Assembly: GCF_004564375.1 (NCBI RefSeq)
Contig: NZ_CP038267.1
Location: forward strand, 3,536,501 to 3,600,500
Length of the DNA: 64,000 bases
DNA from: Nocardioides euryhalodurans
Lineage (GTDB): Bacteria; Actinomycetota; Actinomycetes; Propionibacteriales; Nocardioidaceae
Direction: 5' to 3'
The first letter of the stretch is position 1; every line of letters begins with the position of its first letter. Both the position numbers and the translations under genes were made by a program. The notes beneath the pieces were generated by a model, which was not told where the DNA came from, did no database searches, and was given only the letters and a program-made list of their open reading frames with translations. Positions 17,887 to 29,034 of this stretch are shown here, piece after piece.

Positions 17887-18048
17887 GCGAGTGCCCCCCG
17901 GTTCGTCGAAACGTGGGGCGACTGTCGCCCCCGCGCTCCCGAGGTTCGACCCGATTCGTCGCCATCATGTCCGAGCGCCGCAGGGAGGCGCAACGGTTCC
18001 GGTCCGGACCGGACCGCCGCGGGGGTGGGCGCTGGATAGCCTGTCGTG
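17887..18048. other. Divergent intergenic region MMPL/NUDIX
   Basis: About 160 nt without a gene. It must hold the promoter of the MMPL-YhgE operon and, at 18037-18042, the leaderless -10 box of the NUDIX gene. I see no clear operator. Confidence 0.4.
18037..18042 (+). promoter_or_regulatory. -10 box TAGCCT, leaderless promoter of NUDIX gene
   Basis: TAGCCT ends 6 nt before GTG 18049. The adjacent GTG at 18046 would leave only 3 nt, so 18049 is preferred. Confidence 0.5.
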
Positions 18049-18516
18049 GTGCCGATCCCTGACTTCGTCCTCGAGCTGCGCCGCCACGTGGGGCAGGCCG
18101 AGCTGTGGATGCCGGGCGTCACTGCGGTCGTACGACGCGAGGGGCAGGTGCTGCTGGTCAGGCGCGCCGACAACGGCGAGTGGGCTCCGGTGACCGGGAT
18201 CGTCGACCCGGGTGAGGAGCCCGCCGTGTGCGCCGCGCGCGAGGTCCTCGAGGAGACGCAGGTCGTGGCCCGCGTGGACCGGCTCGCCTCGACCTCGGTG
18301 ATGCGCGGCGTCGTCCACGCCAACGGGGACCGGGCCTCTTACCTCGACCTCTGCTTCGCCTGCACCTGGCTCTCGGGCGAGGCCGACGTCGGCGACGACG
18401 AGAGCACCGAGGTGCGGTGGTTCGACACCTCGGCCCTGCCCCCGATGCGGGCGGAGCTGCGGGCGCGGATCGAGGCGGCGGTCTCCGACGAGCAGGCGGC
18501 CCGCTTCGTCGGCTGA
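18049..18516 (+). CDS. NUDIX hydrolase
   Basis: A 155-residue NUDIX-fold pyrophosphohydrolase. The box reads GIVDPGEEPAVCAAREVLEE followed by TQV: spacing G-x5-E-x7-RE-x2-EE is intact, but the Gly after EExx is Gln. The catalytic glutamates are kept, so activity is expected on a nucleoside diphosphate derivative that cannot be named from sequence. The WMPGVTAVVRREGQVLLVRR strand opens the fold. Two consecutive GTG codons (18046, 18049) compete as start. Confidence 0.88.
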   Translation: MPIPDFVLELRRHVGQAELWMPGVTAVVRREGQVLLVRRADNGEWAPVTGIVDPGEEPAVCAAREVLEETQVVARVDRLASTSVMRGVVHANGDRASYLDLCFACTWLSGEADVGDDESTEVRWFDTSALPPMRAELRARIEAAVSDEQAARFVG

Positions 18517-18543
18517 GGGCAGCAGTCGGCCGCCTCCTCCCTA

Positions 18544-18559
18544 CCTACCGTCAGGTAGG
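18544..18559. promoter_or_regulatory. Operator-like palindrome CCTACC-N4-GGTAGG
   Basis: CCTACC (18544-18549) and GGTAGG (18554-18559) are perfect inverted arms around GTCA, ending 8 nt before the TetR gene ATG. Position and symmetry are those of an autoregulatory TetR operator. Confidence 0.65.
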
Positions 18560-18567
18560 CTGGGGGG

Positions 18568-19095
18568 ATGGACCAGCGCTCACGCATTCTGGACGCAGTC
18601 GCGGAGTTGACGACAGCACGAGGTCGTCTGCCGAGCATCCTTGAGGTCGCGGCTGAGGTCGGGCTCACCAAGCAGGGCGTGCTGCACTACTTCCCCAGCC
18701 GGGCGGCCCTCGACTCTGCGGTGATCATGAGGTCGGTGGAGCGGATCGACCGGGCCATGCGCGTGGCCGCAGACGGTGCTCCTGAGACGTCACCGACGGC
18801 GACGTACCTCCGCCTCTCCTCACCTGACGATGCTGACTGCGCTACCGCAGCCGTGGTCCTGGCAGCCGGATCCCCCACGTCTGGCGGTATGCCGGCTGAG
18901 GTAGGGGAGGCCGTCAGGCGCTGGGAAGCGCTGATCGGTCTCGAGGTCGGCGATCCGGTACGCGCCGAGGTGGTCCGGCTGACCGGAGACGGTCTGTTCG
19001 CCGAGGCGCTCGCCAGTGGAGTGCCACCAGACGCTGAGCGCGTGGAACGCCTGGTCGCGCATCTTCTCGCCCCCATGACGCCCGCTCATCGATGA
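18568..19095 (+). CDS. TetR-family transcriptional repressor
   Basis: A 175-residue TetR regulator. The N-terminal helix-turn-helix is clear (RSRILDAVAELTTARGRLPS, ILEVAAEVGLTKQGVLHYFPSRAALDSAV); the C-terminal ligand domain is specific and unrecognised. It lies directly behind a palindrome and overlaps the GAP-family gene as ATGA, so it probably represses itself and that exporter. G+C is lower than around it: a hand count gives 39 of 60 at 18781-18840 against 47 of 60 at 18181-18240, a sign of acquisition. Confidence 0.88.
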   Translation: MDQRSRILDAVAELTTARGRLPSILEVAAEVGLTKQGVLHYFPSRAALDSAVIMRSVERIDRAMRVAADGAPETSPTATYLRLSSPDDADCATAAVVLAAGSPTSGGMPAEVGEAVRRWEALIGLEVGDPVRAEVVRLTGDGLFAEALASGVPPDAERVERLVAHLLAPMTPAHR

Positions 19096-19757
19096 CGTGG
19101 GAACTGGGTGGCACCCTGCTGGGGTTGGCCGCCCTCGATTCACTGAACCCGGCCACGATCGTGGCCATCATCTTGATCCTGCTGGGTTCGCGCCGACACC
19201 CGATCGGAGAAGCACTCGGCTTCGTGTTCGGGGCGTTCGCCAGCGTCTTCCTGGTCGGTCTGGCCGTGTACTTCGGCGCTGAGGCTGCCGCAGAGTCGAT
19301 CACCGGGGCGCTGACGTGGCTGCGTCGCGGCGCGTTCGGTCTCGCCGCGCTGGTCCTCTTCCTGTCAGCGGCTCGCTCACTCAGGACCAGGCGCCGTTCG
19401 GCCATTGAGCTCCCGGACTGGTTCACGCCGACCACGGCCGCAGGTCTCGGCATCATCATGACGGGCGCTGACCTCCCCAACGCTTTTCCGTATTTCATCG
19501 CCATCGAGCGCCTGCTCACCGCCGACGTCTCCTCCACCACCGCTGTCCTCGTCCTTGTCGCTTACGGCGTCGTGTACTGCCTTCCGTGCCTCGTGCTCCT
19601 GGCGGTGGGGCTGAACCACGGCGAGCGCGTCGTGACGGCCCTGCGCCGGCTGTTCGAGCAGTTCGGCACCGAGGCCACCCTGCCTCCAAGCCCGAAGCGA
19701 GCCCTCACGCTCTTCGTGCTGGGCCTGATGGTGCTCGCCATCGCCTTCACCATCTGA
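19092..19757 (+). CDS. GAP-family (Sap/LysE-like) membrane protein
   Basis: A 221-residue membrane protein with about six hydrophobic helices. Its N-terminal ALDSLNPATIVAIILILL motif, with Asn-Pro inside the first helix, is the signature of the GAP family (sulfolipid-addressing protein type, related to LysE exporters). A second polar helix reads IIMTGADLPNAFPYFIAI, typical of the repeated half. Coupled by ATGA to the TetR gene, which suggests a drug- or metabolite-inducible exporter. The substrate is unknown; mycobacterial relatives work in glycopeptidolipid or sulfolipid transport. Confidence 0.82.
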   Translation: MTWELGGTLLGLAALDSLNPATIVAIILILLGSRRHPIGEALGFVFGAFASVFLVGLAVYFGAEAAAESITGALTWLRRGAFGLAALVLFLSAARSLRTRRRSAIELPDWFTPTTAAGLGIIMTGADLPNAFPYFIAIERLLTADVSSTTAVLVLVAYGVVYCLPCLVLLAVGLNHGERVVTALRRLFEQFGTEATLPPSPKRALTLFVLGLMVLAIAFTI

Positions 19758-19881
19758 GGTGGCAAGAGTGACGGCTCATCGGCCATGAAGCATGTCGGTC
19801 ATCTACGCGCCGCACGGATCAGGACAGCAGACGCCACCGGCCCACATGCTGGCGCCGACCGGACGCCCGACACCGACTCCC

Positions 19882-19887
19882 TAGAGT
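19882..19887 (+). promoter_or_regulatory. -10 box TAGAGT, leaderless promoter of mec
   Basis: TAGAGT ends 6 nt before GTG 19894. Confidence 0.5.
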
Positions 19888-19893
19888 TGAACC

Positions 19894-20325
19894 GTGCTGA
19901 CCATCGAGCAGGCGACGTACGACGCGATCGTCGCGCACGCGAAGCGTGACCACCCGGACGAGGCCTGCGGCATCGTCGCCGGTCCGGAGGGGAGCGACCG
20001 GCCGGAACGGTTCGTCGAGATGGTCAACGCGGCCGGCAGCCCGACCTTCTACGAGTTCGACTCGACCGACCTGCTCCACCTCTACCAGGAGATGGACCGG
20101 GCCGACGAGGAGCCGGTGGTGATCTACCACTCCCACACGGCCACCGAGGCCTACCCGAGCCGTACCGACATCGGCCTTGCGATGGAGCCGAACGCCCACT
20201 ACGTGCTGGTCAGCACCCGCGAGCACGGGAATAACGACGGCCCTGTGGAGTTCAGGTCCTACAGGATCGTCGAGGGCGAGGTGACCGAGGAACCGGTCTC
20301 CGTCGTCGACGCCTTCCCCCGCTGA
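19894..20325 (+). CDS. mec: JAMM-domain metallopeptidase Mec
   Basis: A 143-residue Zn-dependent peptidase of the MPN/JAMM (M67) family that releases newly made cysteine from the C-terminus of CysO. Zinc motif residues are visible as Glu23 (PDEACGIVAG), His79 and His81 (VVIYHSHTATEAYPS) and Asp92 (RTDIGLAM), matching E...HxHx10D. It is followed 25 nt later by cysO and, after an inserted gene, by cysM, the order known in Mycobacterium tuberculosis. GTG start with a TAGAGT box 6 nt upstream. Confidence 0.93.
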   Translation: MLTIEQATYDAIVAHAKRDHPDEACGIVAGPEGSDRPERFVEMVNAAGSPTFYEFDSTDLLHLYQEMDRADEEPVVIYHSHTATEAYPSRTDIGLAMEPNAHYVLVSTREHGNNDGPVEFRSYRIVEGEVTEEPVSVVDAFPR

Positions 20326-20350
20326 CGTACCACCGAACAAGGAGCTTCCC

Positions 20351-20635
20351 ATGGCCATCGAGGTCCGGATCCCGACCATCCTGCGCACCTACACGGACGG
20401 CCAGAAGGCCGTCAGCGGTGCTGGTGCCAGCCTGGCCGCGCTCATCGACGACCTCGAGGCCAACCACCCGGGGATCAAGGAGCGCCTGGTCGACGACAAG
20501 GACGGCGGCGCCGACCTGCGCCGGTTCGTCAACGTCTACGTCAACGACGAGGACGTGCGCTTCATGGGCGGCCTCGACGCCACCCTGAGCGACGGCGACC
20601 AGGTCGTCGTCCTCCCCGCCGTCGCCGGAGGCTGA
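20351..20635 (+). CDS. cysO: Sulfur-carrier protein CysO (MoaD/ThiS fold)
   Basis: A 94-residue ubiquitin-fold carrier ending in the exposed Gly93-Gly94 needed for thiocarboxylate formation. The sequence VRIPTILRTYTDGQKAVSG and VNVYVNDEDVRFMGGLDATLSDGDQVVVLPAVAGG follow the CysO pattern rather than ThiS because the gene lies between mec and cysM. CysO thiocarboxylate donates sulfur to O-phosphoserine via CysM, and Mec cleaves off cysteine. AAGGAG lies 6 nt before the ATG. Confidence 0.93.
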   Translation: MAIEVRIPTILRTYTDGQKAVSGAGASLAALIDDLEANHPGIKERLVDDKDGGADLRRFVNVYVNDEDVRFMGGLDATLSDGDQVVVLPAVAGG

Positions 20636-20649
20636 GGGCCCGGGCCGGG

Positions 20650-20739
20650 GCATTTCCCATGTTCTCCCTGGAGCGGCTCACTTCTCACGGTTGATCCGCC
20701 ATGAGGAGTGACCACGCCCCCACATCACATGGGAAATGC
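20650..20739. repeat. Nested inverted repeat, REP-like (element B)
   Basis: Outer arms GCATTTCCCATGT (20650-20662) and ACATGGGAAATGC (20727-20739) are perfect 13-nt complements. An inner stem TCACTTCTCA (20678-20687) / TGAGGAGTGA (20702-20711) pairs with one G-T type mismatch, and CGG/CCG pairs inside that. This 90-nt cruciform-like element fills the cysO-NYN gap and, like element A at 8511, ends shortly before a leaderless promoter. Confidence 0.6.
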
Positions 20740-20778
20740 GTAGCCCGCCACCGGCCCACACCCGCACACGGACAGGTC

Positions 20779-23462
<2,684 letters not shown>

Positions 23463-23486
23463 CCCCCCTGGTCAGCTATCCCGCCC

Positions 23487-24515
23487 TTAGCGCGACACGT
23501 CCAGCCGCTGGTGGCGGTCGAACTGGCTCCCGGGGACCGACCCGAGACCGAGCAGTTCGGTCACCAGGTTGGCTGCGTCGCCGTTGCGGACCGGCTGGCG
23601 CCGGTCGCCGTACGACGTCCTGCGACGACCCGGGTCGCGGCGCTCGTGGTTGAGGTCGTAGAGGTCCTCGCCCCTCGCCACCCCGGCACCCCACACCAGG
23701 AACGGGATCCGGAAGTTGGCCGGGTCGGCCGGCGCCCCGTGACCGTCGGTCCCCCAGCCACCGTGGTCGGAGGTCAGCACGACCGTGAGGTGCTCACGGA
23801 GCCGCGGCCGGCTCAGGATCGCCCGCAGCAGCCGGCCGAGCAGCCGGTCGGTCCGTGCCACGGCGCGGAGATGGGCAGGCGAGCCGAACCCCTGCTCGTG
23901 GCCGACGTCGTCGGGCAGCGTCAGGTGGAGCATCGTCAGCGCCCGCCGTCTCGTGACGAGGTCATGCCGCGCCATCCGGACCAGGCGGGCGTTGGACTGG
24001 CGCAGCACCACCCGGTCGATGGCGGCGGGCCACGACCGCTCGAAGAGCAGCAGCCGCCGCTTGCCGGTGAACAGGGCGGGGTCTCGTCGCCGTGAGTCGA
24101 CCACGCCGAAGAGCGAGCCGACGCGGTGCCCGGCCGCGGCCTGGACCGTGCGGGGCCGGAGCCGCTCGTCGTTCCAGGTGACCCCGTGCCCGCCGTGGGA
24201 GTCGTCGACCCGACGGCCGGTCACCATGCTCGTGTGGTTGGGCAGCGTCTCCGTGAGCTCGCGCGCCGTACGGGCCTCGAGCGTCCCGACGCCCTCGGCG
24301 AGCATCCGGTGGAGCGTGGGGGCCCGCGCGGGGCCGAGGGCCCGGACGGAGCGTGAGCCGAGCGCGTCGACGCTGATGAGCAGCACCTTCGTCGTGGCGG
24401 GGGCGGTCGCTCCGACACCGGGCTCCGGCTGGGCCGACGCAGGGGTGGGACCGGCGCCGAGCACGAGCGCGGTCACGAGCGCGGCGGGGGCGGTGAGCCG
24501 CAGCCAGCCTTCCAC
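23487..24515 (-). CDS. Secreted alkaline-phosphatase-superfamily protein
   Basis: A 342-residue exported protein of the type I phosphodiesterase/alkaline phosphatase superfamily. Metal-site features are readable: [13 protein letters not shown] (first Asp), [17 protein letters not shown] (Thr nucleophile region) and [16 protein letters not shown] (Asp-His). From GTG 24515 the N-terminus is a textbook signal peptide (short Arg-containing head, hydrophobic core, ASA-Q cleavage). A TACGCT box 7 nt upstream supports this start; GTG 24560 is an alternative that would add 15 polar residues. Sulfatase-, phosphatase- or nucleotide-pyrophosphatase-type chemistry cannot be told apart. Confidence 0.8.
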   Translation of the reverse strand: MEGWLRLTAPAALVTALVLGAGPTPASAQPEPGVGATAPATTKVLLISVDALGSRSVRALGPARAPTLHRMLAEGVGTLEARTARELTETLPNHTSMVTGRRVDDSHGGHGVTWNDERLRPRTVQAAAGHRVGSLFGVVDSRRRDPALFTGKRRLLLFERSWPAAIDRVVLRQSNARLVRMARHDLVTRRRALTMLHLTLPDDVGHEQGFGSPAHLRAVARTDRLLGRLLRAILSRPRLREHLTVVLTSDHGGWGTDGHGAPADPANFRIPFLVWGAGVARGEDLYDLNHERRDPGRRRTSYGDRRQPVRNGDAANLVTELLGLGSVPGSQFDRHQRLDVSR

Positions 24516-24522
24516 CCCCACG

Positions 24523-24528
24523 AGCGTA
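24523..24528 (-). promoter_or_regulatory. -10 box TACGCT for the secreted phosphatase gene
   Basis: TACGCT on the minus strand ends 7 nt before GTG 24515, inside the longer alternative reading frame; it argues for the shorter, signal-peptide start. Confidence 0.45.
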
Positions 24529-24572
24529 CGTGAGTTCCGTCGCGTCGGCGTGCCAGCCACCGGTGCGGCACG

Positions 24573-24578
24573 TAGCCT
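24573..24578 (+). promoter_or_regulatory. -10 box TAGCCT, leaderless promoter of murI
   Basis: TAGCCT ends 8 nt before GTG 24587. Confidence 0.5.
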
Positions 24579-24586
24579 TGTGCGCT

Positions 24587-25399
24587 GTGCCAGCAGTGAC
24601 CGCCGATGCGCCCATCGGCATCTTCGACTCGGGCTTCGGTGGTCTCACCGTGGCCCGCTCCGTGATCGACCAGCTGCCGCACGAGTCGGTCGTCTACCTC
24701 GGCGACACCGCACGGCAGCCGTACGGCCCGAAGCGGATCGCGGAGGTCCGCGAGTACGCCCTCGAGTGCCTCGACCACCTGGTCGAGCGGGGGGTCAAGG
24801 CGCTGGTCATCGCCTGCAACTCGGCCAGCGCGGCCGTGCTGCGGGACGCCCGGGAGCGCTACGACGTTCCGGTCGTCGAGGTGATCCTCCCCGCCACCCG
24901 GCGCGCCGTGGCCGCGACCCGCAACGGCCGGATCGGCGTGATCTGCACCCGCGCGACCGCGGAGTCGATGGCCTACGAGGACGCCTTCGCCGCGGCCCCG
25001 CACGTCGACCTGCTGACCCGCGCCTGCCCCGCGTTCGTCGACCACGTCGAGGCCGGCGTCACCGGTGGCGACGAGCTGCTCGCCGTCGCCCACGACTACC
25101 TCGACCCGTTGTCCGAGGCCGGTGTCGACACCCTGGTCCTCGGCTGCACCCACTACCCGCTGCTCACCGGCGTGATCTCGCTGGTGATGGGCGACGACGT
25201 CACGCTCGTCTCCAGCGCCGAGGAGTGCGCCAAGGACGTCTACAAGATGCTCGTCGCCACCGACCTGATGCGCGACGGTGGCGTGGCCGACCACGACTTC
25301 CTCACGACCGGCACGCCCGACGACTTCGCCTCCGTCGGCCGACGGTTCCTCGGCCCGGAGATGGTCGACGCCTCCCAGTTCGCGGGCGGCCTGCGATGA
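24587..25399 (+). CDS. murI: Glutamate racemase
   Basis: A 270-residue cofactor-independent racemase supplying D-glutamate for peptidoglycan. The two catalytic cysteines are Cys77 ([10 protein letters not shown]) and Cys187 (LGCTHYPLL), and the N-terminal [21 protein letters not shown] and [11 protein letters not shown] segments are standard. Start GTG 24587. Its stop overlaps the next gene as ATGA, giving a murI-phosphodiesterase pair as in mycobacteria (Rv1338-Rv1339). Confidence 0.95.
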   Translation: MPAVTADAPIGIFDSGFGGLTVARSVIDQLPHESVVYLGDTARQPYGPKRIAEVREYALECLDHLVERGVKALVIACNSASAAVLRDARERYDVPVVEVILPATRRAVAATRNGRIGVICTRATAESMAYEDAFAAAPHVDLLTRACPAFVDHVEAGVTGGDELLAVAHDYLDPLSEAGVDTLVLGCTHYPLLTGVISLVMGDDVTLVSSAEECAKDVYKMLVATDLMRDGGVADHDFLTTGTPDDFASVGRRFLGPEMVDASQFAGGLR

Positions 25400-26151
25400 G
25401 GCTGACGGTCGTCGGCTGCTCGGGCTCCTACCCCGGGCCGGACTCGCCGGCGAGCTGCTACCTCCTCGAGGCCGAGTCGGACGGCCGGACCTGGCGGATC
25501 CTGCTGGACCTGGGCTCCGGCGCGCTCGGGGCGCTGCAGCGGCACGGCGACCCGCTGACGATCGACGCCGTCTTCCTCAGCCACCTGCACGCCGACCACT
25601 GCCTCGACCTGTCGGGCTACTACGTGATGCGCAAGTACCACCCCGCCGGCCCGCAGCCGCGGATCCCGGTGTGGGGGCCCGAGGGGACCGCGGAGCGGAT
25701 GGCGAAGGCCTACGACCTGCCGGTGGACCCGGGCATGACCGGCGAGTTCGACTTCCGGCTCCACGGGGCGCCGGTCGAGGTCGGGCCGTTCCGGGTCGAG
25801 CCGGTGCCCGTGGTGCATCCCGTGCCGGCGTACGGCCTGCGCGTCAGCGCCGACGGCGCGACCCTCGGCTACTCCGGCGACACCGGGCCCTGCCCCGGCC
25901 TCGACGCGGTCGCGCAGGACGTCGACCTGCTGCTCGCGGAGGCGTCCTTCCGGTCCGGCGACGACAACCCTGCCGACCTCCACCTCACCGGCGCCGACTG
26001 CGGCGAGGCCGCTACCCGCGGCGCCGCCCGGCGGCTGATGCTGACCCACGTCCCGCCGTGGTTCGACCGCGCCGACGCGCTGGCCGAGGCGAGGAGCACG
26101 TATGCCGGCCCGGTCGTCCTCGCCCGCTGCGGGGACGTGCACGAGCTCTGA
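25396..26151 (+). CDS. MBL-fold hydrolase, Rv1339-type cyclic nucleotide phosphodiesterase candidate
   Basis: A 251-residue metallo-beta-lactamase-fold protein. The metal motif HLHADH (His63, His65, Asp67, His68) follows AVFLS; a later GYSGDTGP supplies the bridging Asp, and LTHVPPWF the final His. The N-terminus [22 protein letters not shown] is typical of the Rv1339 group. The M. tuberculosis orthologue was reported as an atypical class II cAMP phosphodiesterase; function here is inferred from identical neighbours (murI upstream; rph and rdgB downstream after an insert). Confidence 0.85.
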   Translation: MRLTVVGCSGSYPGPDSPASCYLLEAESDGRTWRILLDLGSGALGALQRHGDPLTIDAVFLSHLHADHCLDLSGYYVMRKYHPAGPQPRIPVWGPEGTAERMAKAYDLPVDPGMTGEFDFRLHGAPVEVGPFRVEPVPVVHPVPAYGLRVSADGATLGYSGDTGPCPGLDAVAQDVDLLLAEASFRSGDDNPADLHLTGADCGEAATRGAARRLMLTHVPPWFDRADALAEARSTYAGPVVLARCGDVHEL

Positions 26152-26161
26152 CGCGGCCCCG

Positions 26162-26833
26162 TCACACCAGCCCCGCGTCGTGCACCACGATGGCGATCTG
26201 CACCCGGTTGGTCACCTGCAGCTTGTCGAACAGGCGCGACACGTGGGCCTTCACGGTCGGGACGGACAGGTGCAGCTCGCCGGCGATCTCGGCGTTGCTG
26301 AGGCCGCGGCCGACGGCGAGGGCCACGTCGCGCTCACGGTCGGTGAGGCAGCCGAGGCGCTCGCGCGCGGGCGCCGTACGGTCCTCCGCGGCGACTGTGC
26401 GGATCCGGCTGATCAGGCTCCGCGTGGCGGACGGGGAGAGCATCGGCTCACCCGCGGCGACCCGCAGGATCGCGTCCAGGATGTGCTGCGGCGCCGTGTC
26501 CTTGAGCAGGAACCCGTCGGCGCCGGCGGCCACCGCACCGAGCACGTGCTCGTCCGCGTCGAAGGTGGTCAGCACGATCACGCGCGGCGGGTCCGCCCGT
26601 CGGTGCAGCTCTCGGGTCGCCTCGAGCCCGCCGAGGCCGGGCATCCGCAGGTCCATCAGCACGACGTGGGGGCGCAGCGACGCGACGGCGTCCAGGCTGG
26701 CCCGTCCGTCGGCGGCCTCGCCGACGACGCTGACGTCGTCTCGTCCGCCCATCATCAGCGTCAGCGCACCCCGGACGAGGGGATCGTCGTCGACCACGAG
26801 CACCCGGACGCTCTTCCGTGGGGTGGTGCTCAT
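26162..26833 (-). CDS. NarL/LuxR-type response regulator (module 1)
   Basis: A 223-residue response regulator: receiver domain with phosphoacceptor Asp61 (VVLMDLRMPG), acidic pair in VVDDDP and Lys in FLLKDTAP, then a C-terminal LuxR helix-turn-helix (LTDRERDVALAVGRGLSNAEIAGELHLS in two halves). Start overlaps the kinase stop as ATGA. Together with the kinase it is divergent from the ABC exporter at 28123-29816, its likely target. A paralogue is at 59413-60063. Confidence 0.92.
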   Translation of the reverse strand: MSTTPRKSVRVLVVDDDPLVRGALTLMMGGRDDVSVVGEAADGRASLDAVASLRPHVVLMDLRMPGLGGLEATRELHRRADPPRVIVLTTFDADEHVLGAVAAGADGFLLKDTAPQHILDAILRVAAGEPMLSPSATRSLISRIRTVAAEDRTAPARERLGCLTDRERDVALAVGRGLSNAEIAGELHLSVPTVKAHVSRLFDKLQVTNRVQIAIVVHDAGLV

Positions 26834-27993
26834 GCTGCCCACGGTATCCACCCGCGGAGCACCCACGTGCGTCCGTCCTGCCGGTAGTCGAGCCGGCCAC
26901 CGTGCAGGTCGGCCCGCTCGGTCAGCCCGATCAGCCCCAGCCCGGACCCCGGGGTGGTCCCCGGACCGAAGCCGATCGGGTTGCGCAGCACCACGCGGAT
27001 GCCGGTGTCCGGAGATCCGGTCAGCTCCACGGTGAGGCGGCTGCCGGGCGCGTGCTTCTGGGCGTTGGTCATGCCCTCCTGCACGATCCGGTAGACCGTC
27101 CGACCCGCCACGTCGGGGACCGGGAGCCCGGCGGCGTCGAGCCGGTCGTCGAAGTCCACCGTCATCCCCGAGGTGCGCGCCTGGTCGACGAGCTCGGGGA
27201 GGTCGGCGTACGTCGGCTGGGGGCGTTGCAGCACGTCGCCGGTGCGGTCGTCGCGCAGCACGCCGAGCACGGCGCGCAGGTCGTCGAGCGCCTCGTGCGC
27301 CCGCTCCTGGATCGCGGCGGCCGAGCCCCGCATCTGCTCGGCGGAGAGGTCCTCGCGGAAGCCGAGCGCCCCGGCGTGCATCGAGATCTGGGAGATCCGG
27401 TGGGCCAGGACGTCGTGCATCTCGCGCGCGATCCGTGCGCGCTCGTTGCCGCGCGCCCGGGCGACCCGCATCTCCTGGTCGGCCTCGGCCCGCTCGGCCC
27501 GGGCGCGCAGGGTCCAGAGCATCTGCCGGCGCGACCCGATGTACATGCCCCAGCCCATGATGCCGACGGTGGCCGCGACGTTGAAGCCGAAGGTGATCCA
27601 GAACGGCTCGCTGTTCGTGGACTGCCAGTCGGCGTAGCCCTGGGCGGCCAGGACCCCGACCACGCCGACGAGGACGACCTTGCGCAGGTCCTGCCGCGTC
27701 GCCAGCGAGATCGACACCAGGGTGGCGGGGCCGGCCGCGATCCCCGAGACCAGGGTGAGGGCGGAGATCACGAGGGCCACGGCCAGCGGCCAGCGGCGTC
27801 GGTAGAACATCAGGACGTACGACGCCAGCCCGCCGGCCAGGTCGACCCAGAACAGCCAGCGCGCGTGGTCCCACTGCTCGCCCACCGCCGTCGACCAGAC
27901 GAGCGCCGAGAGGAGGAGGCAGACCAACGTCCGCCAGGCGTGGCCCCACAGGGTCAGCCGGGGCTGGTACTGCTCCGGGGTCGGTTGCTCCAC
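26830..27993 (-). CDS. NarL-class sensor histidine kinase (module 1)
   Basis: A 387-residue membrane kinase. Four to six N-terminal helices (about residues 18-160) form the sensing part. A coiled segment leads to the HisKA_3 box ERARIAREMHDVLAHRISQI, whose His is the phosphorylation site, and a compact HATPase domain with GLGLIGLTERADLHGG follows. The GTG start lies 6 nt after a TAGCCT box. The sensing domain has almost no extracytoplasmic loop, as in kinases that sense the membrane or its transporter. Confidence 0.9.
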   Translation of the reverse strand: MEQPTPEQYQPRLTLWGHAWRTLVCLLLSALVWSTAVGEQWDHARWLFWVDLAGGLASYVLMFYRRRWPLAVALVISALTLVSGIAAGPATLVSISLATRQDLRKVVLVGVVGVLAAQGYADWQSTNSEPFWITFGFNVAATVGIMGWGMYIGSRRQMLWTLRARAERAEADQEMRVARARGNERARIAREMHDVLAHRISQISMHAGALGFREDLSAEQMRGSAAAIQERAHEALDDLRAVLGVLRDDRTGDVLQRPQPTYADLPELVDQARTSGMTVDFDDRLDAAGLPVPDVAGRTVYRIVQEGMTNAQKHAPGSRLTVELTGSPDTGIRVVLRNPIGFGPGTTPGSGLGLIGLTERADLHGGRLDYRQDGRTWVLRGWIPWAA

Positions 27994-27999
27994 CGGAGC

Positions 28000-28005
28000 A
28001 GGCTA
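28000..28005 (-). promoter_or_regulatory. -10 box TAGCCT, leaderless promoter of kinase-regulator pair
   Basis: TAGCCT on the minus strand ends 6 nt before GTG 27993. Confidence 0.5.
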
Positions 28006-28122
28006 GGCCGACGTACGGCTCCGGACCCAGCCGCCCGCGGAGGGGACGCCCCCCTACTTTGGTCACGCGATCTCCACCTCGCGATGGATGGCGCGGCCGG
28101 GAGATGCGGCGAGGATGGAGCC

Positions 28123-29034
28123 ATGATCGAAGTCATCGGGCTCACCAAGTCCTACGGCGGCTTCCTGGCCGTCGACGACGTGTCCTTCACCTGCCAGCCC
28201 GGCCGGGTCACCGGCTTCCTGGGTCCTAACGGCGCCGGCAAGACCACCACGATGCGGGTCATGGCCGGGCTGACGCCCGCCACCCGGGGGAAGATCACCA
28301 TCGGTGGGCTGGCCTACCGCGACATCCCGAACCCGGGCCGCCACGTCGGCGTCCTGCTCGACGCCTCGGCGCAGCACGCGGGCCGTACCGGCCGCGAGGT
28401 GCTGATGATCGGTGCGAAGACGATGGGGCTCCCGGAGTCCCGCGTCGACGAGATGCTCGCGCTGGTGTCGCTGACGCCGACCGAGGCCAAGCGCCGTGTC
28501 CGCAACTACTCGCTCGGCATGCGGCAGCGGCTCGGCATCGCCCACGCCCTGCTCGGCGACCCGTCGGTCCTCGTCCTCGACGAGCCGGCCAACGGCCTCG
28601 ACCCGGCCGGCATCCGGTGGATGCGCGACCTGCTGAAGCAGTACGCCGACCGGGGCGGGACCGTCCTGCTGTCCAGCCACCTGCTCAACGAGGTCGAGCT
28701 GATCGCCGACGAGATGATCCTCATCGGGCGGGGCAAGATCGTCGCCCAGGGCGACAAGAAGTCGCTGCTCGCCGAGCGCGACGGCGGCACGCTCGTCACG
28801 GCTGTGGACACCCCGGCCCTCGGCAGCGCCCTCGCCGACGCCGGCCTCGAGGTGACGCCGGCGGGCGAGGGACTGATGGTCGCCGCGACCACCCTCCAGG
28901 TCGGTCAGGTCGCCGCCGACCGGCAGCTGGTCCTCACCGACCTCCGCGCCGCCGACGGCGGCCTCGAGAACCTGTTCCTCGAGCTCACCTCCGACACCCA
29001 GCGCGACGACATCACCCAGGGAGCACCGGCATGA
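28123..29034 (+). CDS. ABC-2 exporter ATPase (module 1)
   Basis: A 303-residue ABC ATPase: Walker A GPNGAGKTTT, signature YSLGMRQRLGIAHALL, Walker B VLVLDEPANGLDPAG and the His switch in LLSSHLLNEVE. The sequence LLDASAQHAGRTGREVL between Walker A and the signature is shared with the copy at 60196-61092. A C-terminal tail (from about residue 215) is of BcrA/drug-export type. It is coupled by ATGA to its permease. Substrate unknown; regulation by the divergent kinase-regulator pair is likely. Confidence 0.92.
   Translation: MIEVIGLTKSYGGFLAVDDVSFTCQPGRVTGFLGPNGAGKTTTMRVMAGLTPATRGKITIGGLAYRDIPNPGRHVGVLLDASAQHAGRTGREVLMIGAKTMGLPESRVDEMLALVSLTPTEAKRRVRNYSLGMRQRLGIAHALLGDPSVLVLDEPANGLDPAGIRWMRDLLKQYADRGGTVLLSSHLLNEVELIADEMILIGRGKIVAQGDKKSLLAERDGGTLVTAVDTPALGSALADAGLEVTPAGEGLMVAATTLQVGQVAADRQLVLTDLRAADGGLENLFLELTSDTQRDDITQGAPA

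Noticed and set aside
15307..18039. 910-codon plus-strand frame across the MMPL gene
   Set aside because: A shadow frame: charged, low-complexity product with no membrane helices or motifs, opposite a clear RND transporter.
18046..18048. GTG 18046 as NUDIX start
   Set aside because: It would lie only 3 nt after the TAGCCT box; the next GTG at 18049 gives the usual 6-nt gap. The difference is one residue.
20351..20635. Thiamine ThiS assignment for the small GG-ending protein
   Set aside because: No thiG or thiazole genes nearby; position between mec and cysM fits CysO.
24516..24560. Upstream GTG 24560 as start of the secreted phosphatase
   Set aside because: It would put 15 polar residues before the signal peptide and would place the TACGCT box inside the gene; kept as an alternative.
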